A DNA stretch of 64,000 nt from assembly GCA_015698045.1 (NCBI GenBank), contig BLAL01000045.1:62001-126000 (forward strand). Direction: 5' to 3'. This DNA comes from Rhizophagus clarus. Lineage: Eukaryota > Glomeromycota > Glomeromycetes > Glomerales > Glomeraceae. Positions 24,034 through 35,687 of the stretch are shown here, piece after piece. The stretch's first letter is position 1; each line of letters begins with the position of its first letter. The notes beneath the pieces are model-generated. The model was not told the DNA's origin and searched no databases. It saw only the letters and a list, made by a program, of their open reading frames with translations. A program made the translations under genes and the position numbers.

Positions 24034-25474
24034 CTAAAAAAAAACAGTATTCTGGAAGGAAAATCTTCCTAATTTTCTATAATTCTCTTCTTTTCCTAAT
24101 CTCCAAATATATTCGCTCAAATCCATCAAATTAATTTCGTTTCTCCCTAATTCTTTGGCTCGTGAAACAATGGTTTCACAAGCATCAATGGCAGCAGCAC
24201 GTAAACGAAATGCATCTTGTATGTTTATGATTTCTTTCCCATCATCAAAATATTTTTTAAGTGATGGCGTTAAAACAATTACGTTGAAATGATTTAATAT
24301 GGTCGGTATAACATTATCAGCACATAGAGTAATTTCAGACATGTCAGAGAAATCAAAATTAATCATTTGAGAATTAACATTTGAATGGAAGTGGCGATAG
24401 AGATTAACGGCGAGAAGTTGTGCTTTTTTAAATATGTACACCGCTGTGTTGCGCAAGAAATATGCAATATAAATTAATATATCAAACTAAAAACAAAATA
24501 ATAACTTATAATCTTACGTTCTCCATCGACCTTTATTGTATCTCGGAAAGTTGGAAAAGCTCGAACCAACTAAAAGAATCAAAATGAGCTTATATTTTAA
24601 ATAAAAGGCCGTATTTCACATAAATCACAGACCTTCTCTACAAATCTAGAGGCTTTAGACTTTTCATTTTGTTTCTCAGGTTTAGCAGCTTCCAATATGA
24701 AAGCTGCAAAATTCTTGTAACCATTTTCTTCCAGTATTCTTCCTGTGTCATTTAAAGTCCATGTAATTAACTCCACTAAAGCCTGTGATTTTGAAGGCTC
24801 AGATACCTTGACTGCTTCGATTGTTGGATGGGCAATCTCGACTTGCAGCGGTATCTGAAAGAAGGAAGATACTTCGGAGAGTGTCAATGAACGCAATGCG
24901 TGTGCGGATAGTGGAGACGATGTAATATGAATGGACATAACTCCATAACGAATCGTATTGAAAGCACCCTATCATAGACAAGAATTGATCTTTCAAAAAA
25001 CCTCAAATGACATTAAATGAATTCTATAAGTTTTACCCTGCCACATTCTTCATGCAATTCTTTACGAAATCCGCTTCCGAAATTCAATAAACCGATTAAC
25101 CCTATAATATTTAGCTCTTGCTCCAAAGTATCGAATTTTAGCGGCATCTAATATTGTTATGATTTCATAAAGCTCAAACGTTCGTCACAACTAAATTAAA
25201 TGATGAATTCATTTTACCTGTAATCCATCGCTTTTTGAAAGTTCTTGAAAATGTTTAGCATCAATATTTTGAATAAAGTCTACTATCGCATCTTCATTTA
25301 TCTACCAACAATTATTTTAAAACATTTTCTAGTCGTCGTCTTTTGTCAAAATGAAGGTAATACATTTACCAGAATTCGACTTCGTTCCCGACAGTCATGA
25401 CAAGAAGTTCGTACTGCACGAACAAAATTACCCTGAGGAAAAGGGACAGTGTCGTCAATGTTTGTATTCGACAT
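24034..25474 (-). CDS. QNG1: Queuosine salvage protein (QNG1/DUF2419)
   Basis: Six exons (25474-25370, 25301-25218, 25147-25037, 24968-24633, 24569-24518, 24443-24034) keep frame and give 365 residues. The sequence is that of the Q_salvage/DUF2419 family (human C9orf64): the C-terminal region has ADNVIPTILNHFNVI, then an Arg-Ala-Ala-rich helix after IQDAFRLRA, as in that family. These enzymes release queuine from queuosine 5'-phosphate (an N-glycosylase activity), feeding queuine back to tRNA-guanine transglycosylase. Fungi cannot make queuine, so this implies scavenging. Length is close to the family norm (about 340-360). The start is the only in-frame ATG before the upstream divergent gene, 116 bp away. 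Assignment is from memory of the family pattern. Confidence 0.85.
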
Positions 25475-25590
25475 TTCTTAGGACGAGAATTCCACATTGA
25501 GAAATTTAAAACGTAATTCTAGTCACGTGGAATCTACAAAATTTTAAAGGATAGATTATAGATAACGATAAAAAAAAAACTGTTTCTAAT
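25475..25590. promoter_or_regulatory. Short bidirectional promoter (QNG1 / NSA1)
   Basis: Only 116 bp separate the divergent start codons of the queuosine-salvage gene (minus) and the Nsa1 gene (plus), so both core promoters must share this stretch or overlap the coding regions. A poly-A run at 25570-25579 precedes the plus-strand start. No TATA box is clear. Confidence 0.5.
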
Positions 25591-27371
25591 ATGAAGATAT
25601 TTACTGGAGACGAGACTGGACTTGTTAAGTGTAAGATAATCTATTTTATACTATTTTAATATAATCTAAGCGCAATTAATTTACCTTTTTTATAGCAATT
25701 ACCTTTTCAGAAAAATCGGGTTATGCATCCTCGCCTATTGTTAAAACATGGGGAAAAATCGATCGAAATAAAGACGTACAATTAATGTGTTATACTGCTT
25801 CGGAGAAAAAGAAGGTATAAAGGTAATTAATTAAATGATTATTTAACAATTACCATTGATTGATTATATTTTAATTAGTTAGTAGTTGCGCGAAAAAATG
25901 GACAGATTGAGATTCTTGATACAGACGATGGTAAAATGAGCCAAGAATTTTTTGAAGCCCAGGTTACTAGTGAACATAAATCAAGTGCGCGATTTGTGGG
26001 TTTATTTGCGAATAACAGGCAGGATTTTTTAAGTGAATCTGTATATATCTTCGATAGATTACCTGACTAATGTATTTCATTAACACTTAGCGTATTAGTA
26101 ACATGTACTGATAAGGGTATTGTCCGATATCAATCCATTTTAGAAGATAAAGTATGAATGAATTTCTTGTATATCCATTGTGCAATAATAGTCATGGTTA
26201 AAGAACGTACGTATGTTTTAATTGATTTAATCAGTTATCTATAGAAACAACTCTCACACTTGCACCAGACTTGTGCCGGTTAAGAGTACATCCAAAGGAG
26301 CATCATATACTTGCTTGTGGAGGCAAAGAACGCGAATTATCTTTATGGGATATAAATTCTTACAAAGAAGGAATTTGTTTTATGAAAACTCGAAAGGAAA
26401 GAGAGTCAAAGGCAGGGTTGGTTTGGATGTCGAAAAACGTGAGCCATGATTTTTTAGATTTACGTATTCCAGTTTGGATTACCGATCTACAATTTCTTAG
26501 TGAACAAGAAACGACGAAACTTGTAGTTGGCACTAAATACCATCAAGTAAACAAAAAAATTTATTGTAATGAAATGATTTAAAATTTTTTTTTGATCAAA
26601 TTTTTCATTTGTAAAGATTCGAATATATGACACAAAAGCCAAACGTAGACCGGTATCCGATTATAATATTGGAAACAATCCAGTTGTATCATTAGTTACT
26701 GGCCGCAATTCAAAGTATGGACTTAATCTTTTTTTATTATTATTATTTTCGCATTTATTAACAATTATATAGCGAAATATTTTTCACAGATACAATCGGC
26801 AATGTTTTCTCAGTAGAAGTGAGAACAGGTATTACTTATTATTTTGTCATATTCTACAATTTCGGTAAATCGTTAAATAATGATTGAAGTTAAATATTGA
26901 TATTTATCTGTAGGGAAAATTTTAGGCCAGTTTAAGGGTAAGAATTTGTTATTTACATCGTAAGAGAACTATATATATATATATATATTATTGTTTATGT
27001 TTTGCATTTTATTATATAGGTTTTTCCGGTTCAGTGACCAGTTTAGCAGTTGCAAATGAATCATCGTTATTGGCCACAGTCGCAATGGACCGATTTTTAC
27101 GCATACATGAAATTGGAGCTTCGCGTAAACTTGTAAATAAAGTATACTTAAAGCAACGGCTCACTTGTGTGGTAGTTGATGAGTCTGAAGGTAAAATTTG
27201 TCGCGTACTTTTTCTTGACTTATACTTCTCTGTTCTCAAATCATCTATTTTTCACTAGGCAAAATCATAGGAGATAACAAACAAGACGAAGAAAAATATG
27301 ATTCGGAAGAAGAAAAAATTTGGGAAAATATGGAAGAAGTTAAACCGAAAAAAAGAAAAATCAAGCACTGA
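25591..27371 (+). CDS. NSA1: Ribosome biogenesis WD-repeat protein Nsa1/WDR74
   Basis: Ten exons (25591-25630, 25696-25814, 25879-26018, 26091-26151, 26235-26546, 26617-26714, 26773-26828, 26914-26937, 27020-27190, 27259-27371) join in frame to give 377 residues. The start MKIFTGDETGLVK and blades such as HILACGGKERELSLWDI and VTSLAVANESSLLATV match the Nsa1/WDR74 family. These seven-bladed propellers belong to nucleolar pre-60S particles, where WDR74/Nsa1 works with Rix7/NVL. The acidic-then-basic tail (EEEKIWENMEE, then KPKKRKIKH) is typical. Exon 8 is only 24 nt. Intron 3 begins with GC (AACAG|GCAGG): no GT in the right phase gives an open frame, so a GC-AG intron is the best reading. Confidence 0.9.
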
Positions 27372-27482
27372 TATAGTTATTAAAATACTCAAACTAAAGT
27401 TAATCTTGCATCTTTTATCTATTGCGTCTTAAAAATCTAATATGATAAACCGATAAAGCAGTTAAATGAATGCAGCAAATCA

Positions 27483-28064
27483 TTAAAATCCTTTCTTTGC
27501 CAACCATTCCTTTACTACCAAGCCATGTCGTCCCTTAATAATTACATGATTATTCGTGTGATTAACTCTAATTAAATTTTTCTCTTGGGACCAATAAAAA
27601 AGCTCGTTTCGTATATCATCGCAGAGAGCCTAGTTGACAAATGTGTTAGTAAAATATTATTACGGTAAAAAAAAATAGTGTGAATTTACTTCGCTATCCC
27701 CTTCAATTCTGCTTATTTCTGTCAGTATACGCGTTCTGCCGTTTTTAACATCTACATAAACTGGCAATTCTTTCATTCTAGTTCGAGCGACGAAATAAGG
27801 ATATCGAACATACTTTGTTAGTTGCTGTTGTTGAGATGTTTGTGTTTGTTTCAGTGCTGAATTTTGCTTAACTTCCAAAGCCGATTTCTCTATTAATTAG
27901 GTTACGAATTAATCGTTGAATTCAAACAAATGGATAATGCATAATTTGAAATAAAAAAAATTACTGTGTTTAAGTGAATTTGTGGTTGACTTTGAATGAA
28001 TAAAACGAGTGAAACTTATTGGAATGAAACGGGAAATTAAACTTGTGGTTGAATTTTGCAACAT
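27483..28064 (-). CDS. IMG2: Mitochondrial large-subunit ribosomal protein Img2/mL49
   Basis: Three exons (28064-27965, 27889-27690, 27629-27483) give 148 residues. Residues 1-30 are rich in Ser, Thr, Arg and hydrophobics without acids, as in a mitochondrial presequence. The C-terminal 90 residues (YFVARTRMKELPVYVDVKNG through HVIIKGRHGLVVKEWLAKKG) match the Img2/mL49 family, a component of the mitochondrial 54S large subunit needed for organelle translation. The 3' end is convergent with NSA1 (111 bp between stops), and the 5' end is divergent from VPS45 (139 bp between starts). Confidence 0.87.
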
Positions 28065-28203
28065 TTTTTGACTTACGTTTAGACGAGCAGGCTTACCGGT
28101 ATTTATTCAAAAATCCGGAGGCTGGTCAGATATGTTACACAGATTTAAAATTGATTTTCCGATCATTTTAAACTTTTGGACTCAATTATTAACTTAGTGA
28201 CAA
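28065..28203. promoter_or_regulatory. Short bidirectional promoter (IMG2 / VPS45)
   Basis: The 139 bp between divergent start codons must serve both genes. It is less AT-rich than most spacers here. No specific factor site is claimed. Confidence 0.5.
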
Positions 28204-30662
28204 ATGGACATCGTAAAGTCAGTGCAGAATTACATTAACAAGATGGTCAACGAGGTAACAGGCATGAAAGTGTTACTTCTTGATTCCGAGACGGTTGGTG
28301 TTCATTTAGCGTTATTGAAACTTTCAATTATCTCAAACCTATAAAACCTACAGTAAACCCAATATCTTATTAGACTCCGATTATTTCGAACGTAATGACT
28401 CAATCTAGCCTCTTATCACACGAAACATATCTGGTCGATCGGATTGACAATAAAAATCGCGATAGGATGCGGCACCTTAAATGTATTTGTTTCCTAAGAC
28501 CTACTAGTGAGACCATACAGATGTTGGTCGAAGAACTTAGAGATCCTAGATATGGCGATTATTATTTATGTACGCTTTAATTACGGTTCGTAACTTTCGT
28601 CTATTTGCGGTTAATGAAATTATTTTTTTCATCCTCAGATTTTAGCAACACATTGAACAAATCGTCAATCGAAAGATTAGCTGAGGTAGATGAACACGAA
28701 GTTGTTCGTGAAGTACAGGTACTAACATATTAGATTGTTACTCACCGTGCAATTACTAACGTTATATGCTTTTCCTGCTTATTCATTTAGGAATATTTCG
28801 CAGATTATTGTGCGATTAATCCTGATTTCTACTCTCTGAATCTTTCTTTGCCACAACATAGGCTTTATGGTGATTCACAAAACACTTGGGAGAGTAAAAC
28901 ATTTCAGCGTGTCATTGAAGGTGTACTTGCTGTTTTACTTTCCTTAAAGAAAAAACCTTTGATACGTTACGAGAAGATGAGTGTTATGGCAAAACGACTT
29001 GCAGAAGAAGTCCATGTACGTATATTAACTTTTGAACTTGCGTGAATTTGTATAACATTTAAACTTTAACATCTTTTTTTCTATAGTATAGTATCCAAAA
29101 AGAAGGAGAGCTATTTGTCTTCCGTCCGACGGATACTCCACCAATATTACTTATATTAGATCGTCGAAACGATCCGGTCACGCCTTTGTTATCACAATGG
29201 ACTTACCAAGCAATGGTTCATGAATTACTTGGTATCCATAACGGTCGTGTGGATCTATCTGACGTCCCTGATATACGTCCAGAGTTGAAGGTTTGTATGT
29301 ATGTTAGAAAATTTTCTTTTGCCCTTTTTTATTTATTTATCTTTAAAGACTAAATAGTTTTTCCCCAAAAGGAAATTGTTCTTTCCAGAGATCAGGATCC
29401 ATTTTATAAAAAAAATATGTACTTGAATCTTGGTGATCTTGGAGCTAATATTAAGTCATATGTTGAGGAGTATCAAGCCAAAACTAAATCAAGTATAAAC
29501 ATTGAGTCAATCACTGACATGAAAAGATTTGTAGAAGAATACCCTGAATTCAGAAAATTGTCCGGTAATGTGAGCAAACACGTAGCTTTGGTTAGTGAAT
29601 TAAGTCGTCTCGTAGAAAAGGAAAACCTATTGGAAGTCAGCGAACTGGAACAGAGTCTAGCTTGTTATGGGCAACACGGTAGCGATTTAAAGGTATACAT
29701 TATATTTTGAAATTTTTTAATTCTTCGAATTTAATTAATAAATCTATTTTCAGAATTTACAAAAGCTTATAGCAAATCCTAAAGTGTCAGAAGATAGTAA
29801 GATTCGACTAGTTTCACTATATTCTTTGCGGTACGAAAAATCACCAAATAATGACATTATTTCATTAATTGAATTGTTACGTCGTAGTGGCGTCAACGAG
29901 GAGAAAATTTCCGTATGTATTAATTGACATAATTATTATTATTTTATTATTTAAAAATCTAAATCTTAATTTAATTAGTTGATCGGGTCAATAATGGAAT
30001 TTGCCGGATCTGATCAAAGACAAGATGATCTATTTTCCAATGAGAGTTTATTATCCTTTGGAAAAAACGTTTTTAAAGGATTGAAGGTTGATATGATTAA
30101 AATTTGATTGCAATGTTTTGTTATATTACTCACGTGAAATAAAATATTACATAGGGTGTTGAGAACGTATATACACAACATTCTCCACATCTTTCGCAAA
30201 CAATTGAACTTTTAGTTAAAGGCAAACTGAAAGAAACTAGTTATCCGTTTATTGAAGGATCGACCAAAGACAGGTATTGGATTGATTTATGTGATGAGAA
30301 TCACGTTTATTTGAATAAATAAATAAATATATATTTATTAAAAATAGGCCACAAGATATCATTATATTTATGGTGGGTGGTGTCACATATGAAGAGGCTC
30401 GTCATATTGCTCAAATAAATACGTCAGCTGCCGGTTTTCGTGTTGTATTGGGCGGAACTACAGTGCATAATAGTGTTAGGTATGTTTAAAGTTCGATCAT
30501 CTATTATAATTATTTGTTTAATTTTTTACTAAACTTTTAAATAATATTTAATACTTATAAAGCTACTTGAATGAGATCCAAGATGCGTTTTATAGATTCC
30601 CTTCAGGCGGTGGTACGGGTGCTAGACTCGCACGATTTAGCAAACCTCGTAATGGATATTAA
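28204..30662 (+). CDS. VPS45: Sec1/Munc18 family protein VPS45
   Basis: Eleven exons (28204-28293, 28374-28569, 28639-28718, 28791-29015, 29087-29290, 29372-29692, 29754-29912, 29979-30086, 30155-30273, 30348-30479, 30563-30662) join in frame to give 577 residues, the same length as yeast Vps45. Family hallmarks include [15 protein letters not shown] near the start, [27 protein letters not shown], and [15 protein letters not shown] near the end. SM proteins clasp SNARE bundles; Vps45 acts with the syntaxin Tlg2 and Rab5-type signals in Golgi-endosome fusion. All introns are short and GT-AG. The start is fixed by family alignment of the first ten residues. Confidence 0.95.
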
Positions 30663-30856
30663 AATACAAGATTTTAGGTATATTAATAATTGTATATTAT
30701 ATAATGTAAATCTAACAAGATGAAGTAGAAAGATTTTAATATTTATTTCATAAGCTTATAATTATTATTGTTATATAACCAAAATTATATTATGTGTAGT
30801 ATTTATTATTTGAAGTCTTTTTATTTATATTAAATAATAATCAAAATATTTCCCTA

Positions 30857-31452
30857 TTAAATATATTTTGCTTCAATGAATTGATCTGATGAAATTGTAA
30901 CATTGGGAACAAAACTTTGATCAAGTTTAAATGTAAGATTTTTTAAAGATTTTAAATCTCGTTCAATTACCTTGATATTGTCTCTCGTTTCCTTTTAACA
31001 TATTTAAAAAAAAACAATCGAATCAAATATAAATTAAATAAATGCATAAAAATGAAAATTCAATTACAAACCTCGATTGATTTTTGTATTTTGGATAAAC
31101 TATCAGAAGTTTGTGTTAAAGTACGAGATACATTAGTTAATTGGCCATTTGAATTATCAAATAATTCTTGTCGTAATTTTTGACTCGATTCATCTAATAA
31201 TTAAGATAAATTTGATGATTATTAACAAAGGTAATTGCTGGATTTTGGCAGTATCGAGAAAATTATTACTTAATTCTTTTTGTAGAGGAGTTCTTTAGTA
31301 TATATGTGCATGACGTATTTCAAAATATATATATATATATAAATATAAGAAAGAACGAATATTAGAATTGCCAACATGACCAGAAATTTTTTGGATCGAA
31401 TGTAAAAAATTTCTTTTAATAAAGAATCTTACATATTAGGATTAGAAGCCAT
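30857..31452 (-). CDS. 99-residue coiled-coil protein (four exons)
   Basis: Four small exons (31452-31433, 31292-31270, 31193-31072, 30991-30857) join exactly in frame to 99 residues. They begin MASNPNITPLQKEL and end in FIEAKYI. Exons 1 and 2 are 20 and 23 nt. Nearly the whole protein is an amphipathic helix (LTQTSDSLSKIQKSIEETRD, then IERDLKSLKN), like small subunits of BLOC-1/BORC-type or tethering complexes; the precise family is not recognised. The frame is intact across three introns, which supports a real gene. The hAT transposon begins 25 bp upstream of the start codon, so its original promoter has been displaced by about 3.5 kb. Confidence 0.65.
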
Positions 31453-31649
31453 TTTATTTGCGATAATAGGTTCGAAATAGTGTTTCGATCCGGATAGAAA
31501 CCGTTATCCGGATAAATTAAAAAAATTATCCGGTTTTTATCCGGATAATCCGGTTCGGATAAAAATCCGGATATATCCGGATAGAAACCGAAATCCGGAT
31601 AAAAATTATACAATTTTTTTTTTGTAAATCAAGAAATTTATAGCATATA

Positions 31650-32050
31650 TTAGATTTAATTCATAGCATAGATTTAATTAAATTCGTGGCATTTATTTAA
31701 TTAAATTCGTGGCATTTTGATTAATTTTGTGGCTTAAATGTGTGGCTTTATTAATTAGTTTCGTGGCACCTATTTAAATAATTTCGTAGAATTTATTTAA
31801 TTAATTTTGTGGCTTAAATTTATGGCTTTATTTAATTATTTTCATGGAATTTGTTTAATTATTTTCGTGGAATTTGTTTAATTATTTTTGTGGAATTTGT
31901 TTAATTATTTTTGTGGAATTTGTTTAATTATTTTCGTGGAATTTGTTTAATTATTTTCGTGGAATTTGTTTAATTATTTTCATGGAATTTGTTTAATTAT
32001 TTTCGTGAAATTTGTTTAATTAATTTCGTATTATTAATTTCATGGAATTT
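31650..32050. repeat. 24-bp minisatellite inside the hAT left arm
   Basis: Units resembling TTTAATTATTTTCGTGGAA plus a variable few bases recur about 12-15 times, best conserved at 31840-32030. They lie between the left TIR and the transposase gene. Confidence 0.75.
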
Positions 32051-32248
32051 ATTAGGTAAATTTATTATTTAGACCTATTGATTTATGACAATTATTATTT
32101 GTTTATTAAAACTTTTACAAATAAAATCACAGTTAATTCAGTTCTAAGCCATAATAAAGATTAATAAATACTGTACATTCCCTTGTTGAATTTTTCATAA
32201 TTTCAATTAAAGTTTATTTTATTGAAAGCTAAAATAATTCACAAAATT

Positions 32249-34570
32249 ATGGAAAATAACAATAATCAAGATTACATTATTACCTTAAGTGAAAATGAAG
32301 GTTCTAGTGATGAAATTGTTGAAATTACTTCAATACCACTAGCAAAGAAAAAAAGAGGACGTCTTGCAAAATTATCTAAAGCCCTTGGAAAACAAAAAAT
32401 AACAAATACTACACTAGAATCAACAGATCGAGCACCAAATGATTCAAATCTCTTTAAACAAACTGCTGCAATAATTAAACCACAAACAAAAGTAAGTTGG
32501 GTATGGGATTATTTTATTAGAAAACAAAATGATAAAGGAGAAATACGTGTATATTGTCAGTTTTTATTAGATGATGGAGAAAAATGCTCAAAAAATTACA
32601 AATATGATGGGTCTACAGGAAATCTCAGTTACCATCTTGTTAAACATGAAATTATACCACCTCTAGAAAGCGGCATTATATCACCAATGCATACTCAATC
32701 TGCATCCAATAAAAATGGACAAAAAGAAAAAGAATTATCAACACTACGGTGGATTTTACTTACAACTCAACCATTATCAACCATAACTCAAAAGACATAT
32801 ATTGAGCATATGTATATTATAAATCCACAATTTACAGTTCCTGGAGAAAAAAAATTAAGAATGATGATTGCTCGCAGTTATGGGTATAATAAAGAAAAAT
32901 TGAAACTGCTTTTAAAAACTGCTCAATCAATATCTTTAACTACTGATTTGTGGTCTTCTCGTTCAAAACATGGATATTTAGGCTTAACAGCAACTTGGAT
33001 CAATAAAAATTTTGAAATAATGGATGTTTTGCTTGAAATATCCTATTTTCCAACACCACATACTGCAAAAGCAATTACTGAAGGTATTAAAAATGCTATG
33101 CAAAAGTGGGAAATTGAAAATCTTGTTGTATCAATAACAACAGACAATGGAGCAAATGTAGTAGCTGCTATTCGAGATTTAACACCAATTAAAAGACTCT
33201 CATGTGCTGCTCATACTTTGCAGCTGGCAATTAGTAAAGGATTAAAAGTTGTAGAAAATTTGGTATCACGTACAAAACAACTAATAAATTTTTTTTCTAC
33301 TCAAAAACAAATTGAACGATTGATTAAAGTGCAAAAAGAGATTGGTTATGAAGAACCATTACATTTAATACAAGATATATCTACTAGGTAAATATTTTAA
33401 TTCAATTTAATTATTTAATAAATTTTATCCTAATTTATATAATTATTGTTGTTTAATTACTTAAGGTGGAACTCTTCATATTTGGCATAGGATTGGCTGA
33501 TTTTTCTTCAATATGCTGTGCTTCAACTTAGTGTAAACTTGTCTTGTTCTCTTATATCTGAAGAAAAAACTGATGGAATTAGATTAAAAAAAATTATGAT
33601 AAAAGATAATGAATGGGAGTTATTAAATGAATTATGTAACATTTTGGCACCATTTGAGAAAGCTACACGAGATTTTTCTGGAAATACTTATGTTACATTA
33701 AGTCAAATGTTTCCTATTATTACAGATCTCACAAATTCTTTAAAACCATCTGATAATTCATATGAAGTATTAGAAGATTCTGATGATAATACTATTAATT
33801 CTGATATAGTAGAAGAAGAAAGTTCACAAATTGAAGTAGATTATAGTAATATTTCAGAAGTATTAAAAAATGTAAAAAATAAAATTTATTTAGGTTTGAA
33901 ACATTATTGGGCAATGCCAAATGAGTTTGGCATTATGGCAGCACTTTTGGATCCAAGGTATAAAGATCTTAATTTTATAACTGATGAAGAAACAAAAGTA
34001 AAAATTCATTTAAGTTTACAAATACAATATGATCAATTAAAGAGAAAAATGCAGCAACAAACTAGTACTCCACCATCATCCACAATTTCAACAATTTCAA
34101 CTACCTCAACAAGTTTAACTCCTAGCATGAGATCTTTACATGAGCATCAAGAAAGACGTCAACAAAAAGTAAAAAAAGTGTTTCAAACAAAAGAAAGTTC
34201 TACTTCATCATCAGCAATAGCTGATGAAATTATTACTTATTTTCTTTTACCAGTTGCTAGGGAAAATAAAAACCCATTAGATTGGTGGAAATCAAAACAG
34301 GAAATTTTTCCAGTTCTTTCTATTATTGCACGAAAATATTTAGGAATTCCTGCTACTTCTGTAGCTTTTGAACGACTTTTCTCAGATGCAGGAAACCACA
34401 TTACAGCAAAAAGAAGCTTATTGGATCCTGCTTTATTAGGTAAAATGGTATTTTTAAAACGTAACATGAAAACTATAGATCATATTAATATATTTCCACC
34501 AGATTTGGATGTGAAAAATAATGATTATGTGGAAGATAAACACGAATTGGAAGAATTATTAGATGAATAA
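32249..34570 (+). pseudogene. hAT transposase, one nonsense codon
   Basis: Two exons (32249-33387 and 33466-34570) would encode about 748 codons. A BED-type zinc finger lies at about residues 80-135 (SWVWDYFIRK, two Cys, two His). The RNase H-like core has TTDLWSS and TTDNGANV (acidic residues), then CAAHTLQLAI. The C-terminal hAT dimerisation domain carries PLDWWKSKQEIFPVLSIIAR and ATSVAFERLFSDAG. The intron at 33388-33465 has good GT...AG ends and is in phase. Just after it, TAG at 33488-33490 interrupts the frame at a position usually occupied by Trp in this family. The rest is open, so the element was active recently but this copy is probably defective unless the stop is bypassed. Confidence 0.85.
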
Positions 34571-35156
34571 TATTACATTTTTCATTATTTTTTTTATTAA
34601 ATGTATTGAATTTTATTCTATTAAATATTTTTTATTAAATGTATTGAATTTTATTTTATTAAATAAAGAATTTTATTATAAGAATATTTACACGTTTTTA
34701 ATTATTAAATTATTCTATCATATACTTTGAAATAAAAATGAAAATTAAAAGAACTATTATTTAAGATATTTAATATTAAAAAATTTTTTTTTTTATATTT
34801 TTTATCCGGATACCGGATCTGATCCGGATATTTTTATCCAGATAATTATCTGGATAAAAACCGCGTTTATCCAGATATCCAAAAAAAATAAATTATCTGG
34901 GTCCAACCGGTTGGACCTGGTCACGGATCGAAACACTAGTTCGAAAGGTTTATACTAGACAATCATGTGCTTGCATTTATGAACCAACCTGATTCACATA
35001 ATTAGAAATGATCTTCACTTATCCAGTCATATCCAATTTCCATCAATTTTACTTACTTTTCTTTTTCTCTATCTAGTTTCTGCTTGATTTTTGATATGTA
35101 ATATCCATTTTTTCTAGGTATCTTGCTAATTTGTAGCTATCCTTTTGTCTCATCCT

Positions 35157-35669
35157 TAAGCCTAGCTTGGCTTAAATCAGAATTTTTATGGCTTATATTA
35201 TAAATACTATCTACCGTATATCACAGGCCATAGTACCCCCCCTATGCATAGTACCCCCCTTGAAAAATTTCATAGAATTGTATAGTACCCGGAGGGATAT
35301 TTTACATTTATCTCGTGATCCAGTGATCAGATTTGAGCCATCTTTTTTTTATTTGATAGCTCTCATCGTGCTCTTCGAAATAAAAATAGATCGCTCAAAT
35401 TAGACTGGTAGATCGTGAGATATTTGCAAAAAACAGAATTTTTAAGCTTTGTTTAGTACCTGGGGGTACAGGGTCAAACCCCCGATTTTTGTAAGATACC
35501 CGAGGTACTGTGGCCCGTGATATACGGTAAATCTATCCAAAATAATTTGGAATTATACTTAAACTATAAAATTCTGGTTTGATTCAGGATAAGCTAAGCC
35601 ATAAAAATTTTAGTTTGAGCTAAAGTGAGCTAAATTAAGCTAAACTATAATTTGATTCAAGCCAGCTTA
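35157..35669. mobile_element. Older inverted-repeat element hosting a nested MITE
   Basis: Diverged inverted arms flank the inner MITE: AGCTTGGCTTAAATCAGAAT on the left resembles the inverse of the segment around 35650-35669, and a GAATTTTTATGGCTTA stretch pairs with TAAGCCATAAAAATTTTAG on the right. Boundaries are approximate and no TSD was identified. Confidence 0.4.
35214..35527. mobile_element. Foldback MITE, 314 bp, TA target
   Basis: The ends are CCGTATATCACAGGCCATAG and its inverse ending GATATACGG, flanked by TA on both sides (35212-35213 and 35528-35529). The interior also pairs with itself: ATCTCGTGATCCAGTGATC on the left faces GTAGATCGTGAGATAT on the right. The whole unit could fold as one long hairpin. 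TA flanks fit a Tc1/mariner-mobilised MITE. Confidence 0.75.
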
Positions 35670-35687
35670 TGTAAAGTATTAATAATA

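Larger units (their letters stand above)
31478..34938 (+). mobile_element. hAT transposon, 3461 bp, near-autonomous
   Basis: The ends are TAGTGTTTCGATCCG (31478) and its inverse CGGATCGAAACACTA (ending 34938). Subterminal regions on both sides are packed with TATCCGGATA-type palindromes (31485-31605 and 34800-34910), as expected for transposase binding sites. The left interior holds a minisatellite of about 24 bp (about 31650-32050; unit like TTTAATTATTTTCGTGGAA). A single transposase gene fills the right two thirds. Flanking 8-bp TSDs are perfect. Confidence 0.93.
31470..34946. repeat. 8-bp target-site duplication GTTCGAAA around hAT element
   Basis: GTTCGAAA occurs at 31470-31477 and again at 34939-34946, exactly abutting the two TIRs. 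A perfect TSD of the hAT-typical length suggests a fairly recent insertion. Confidence 0.9.
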
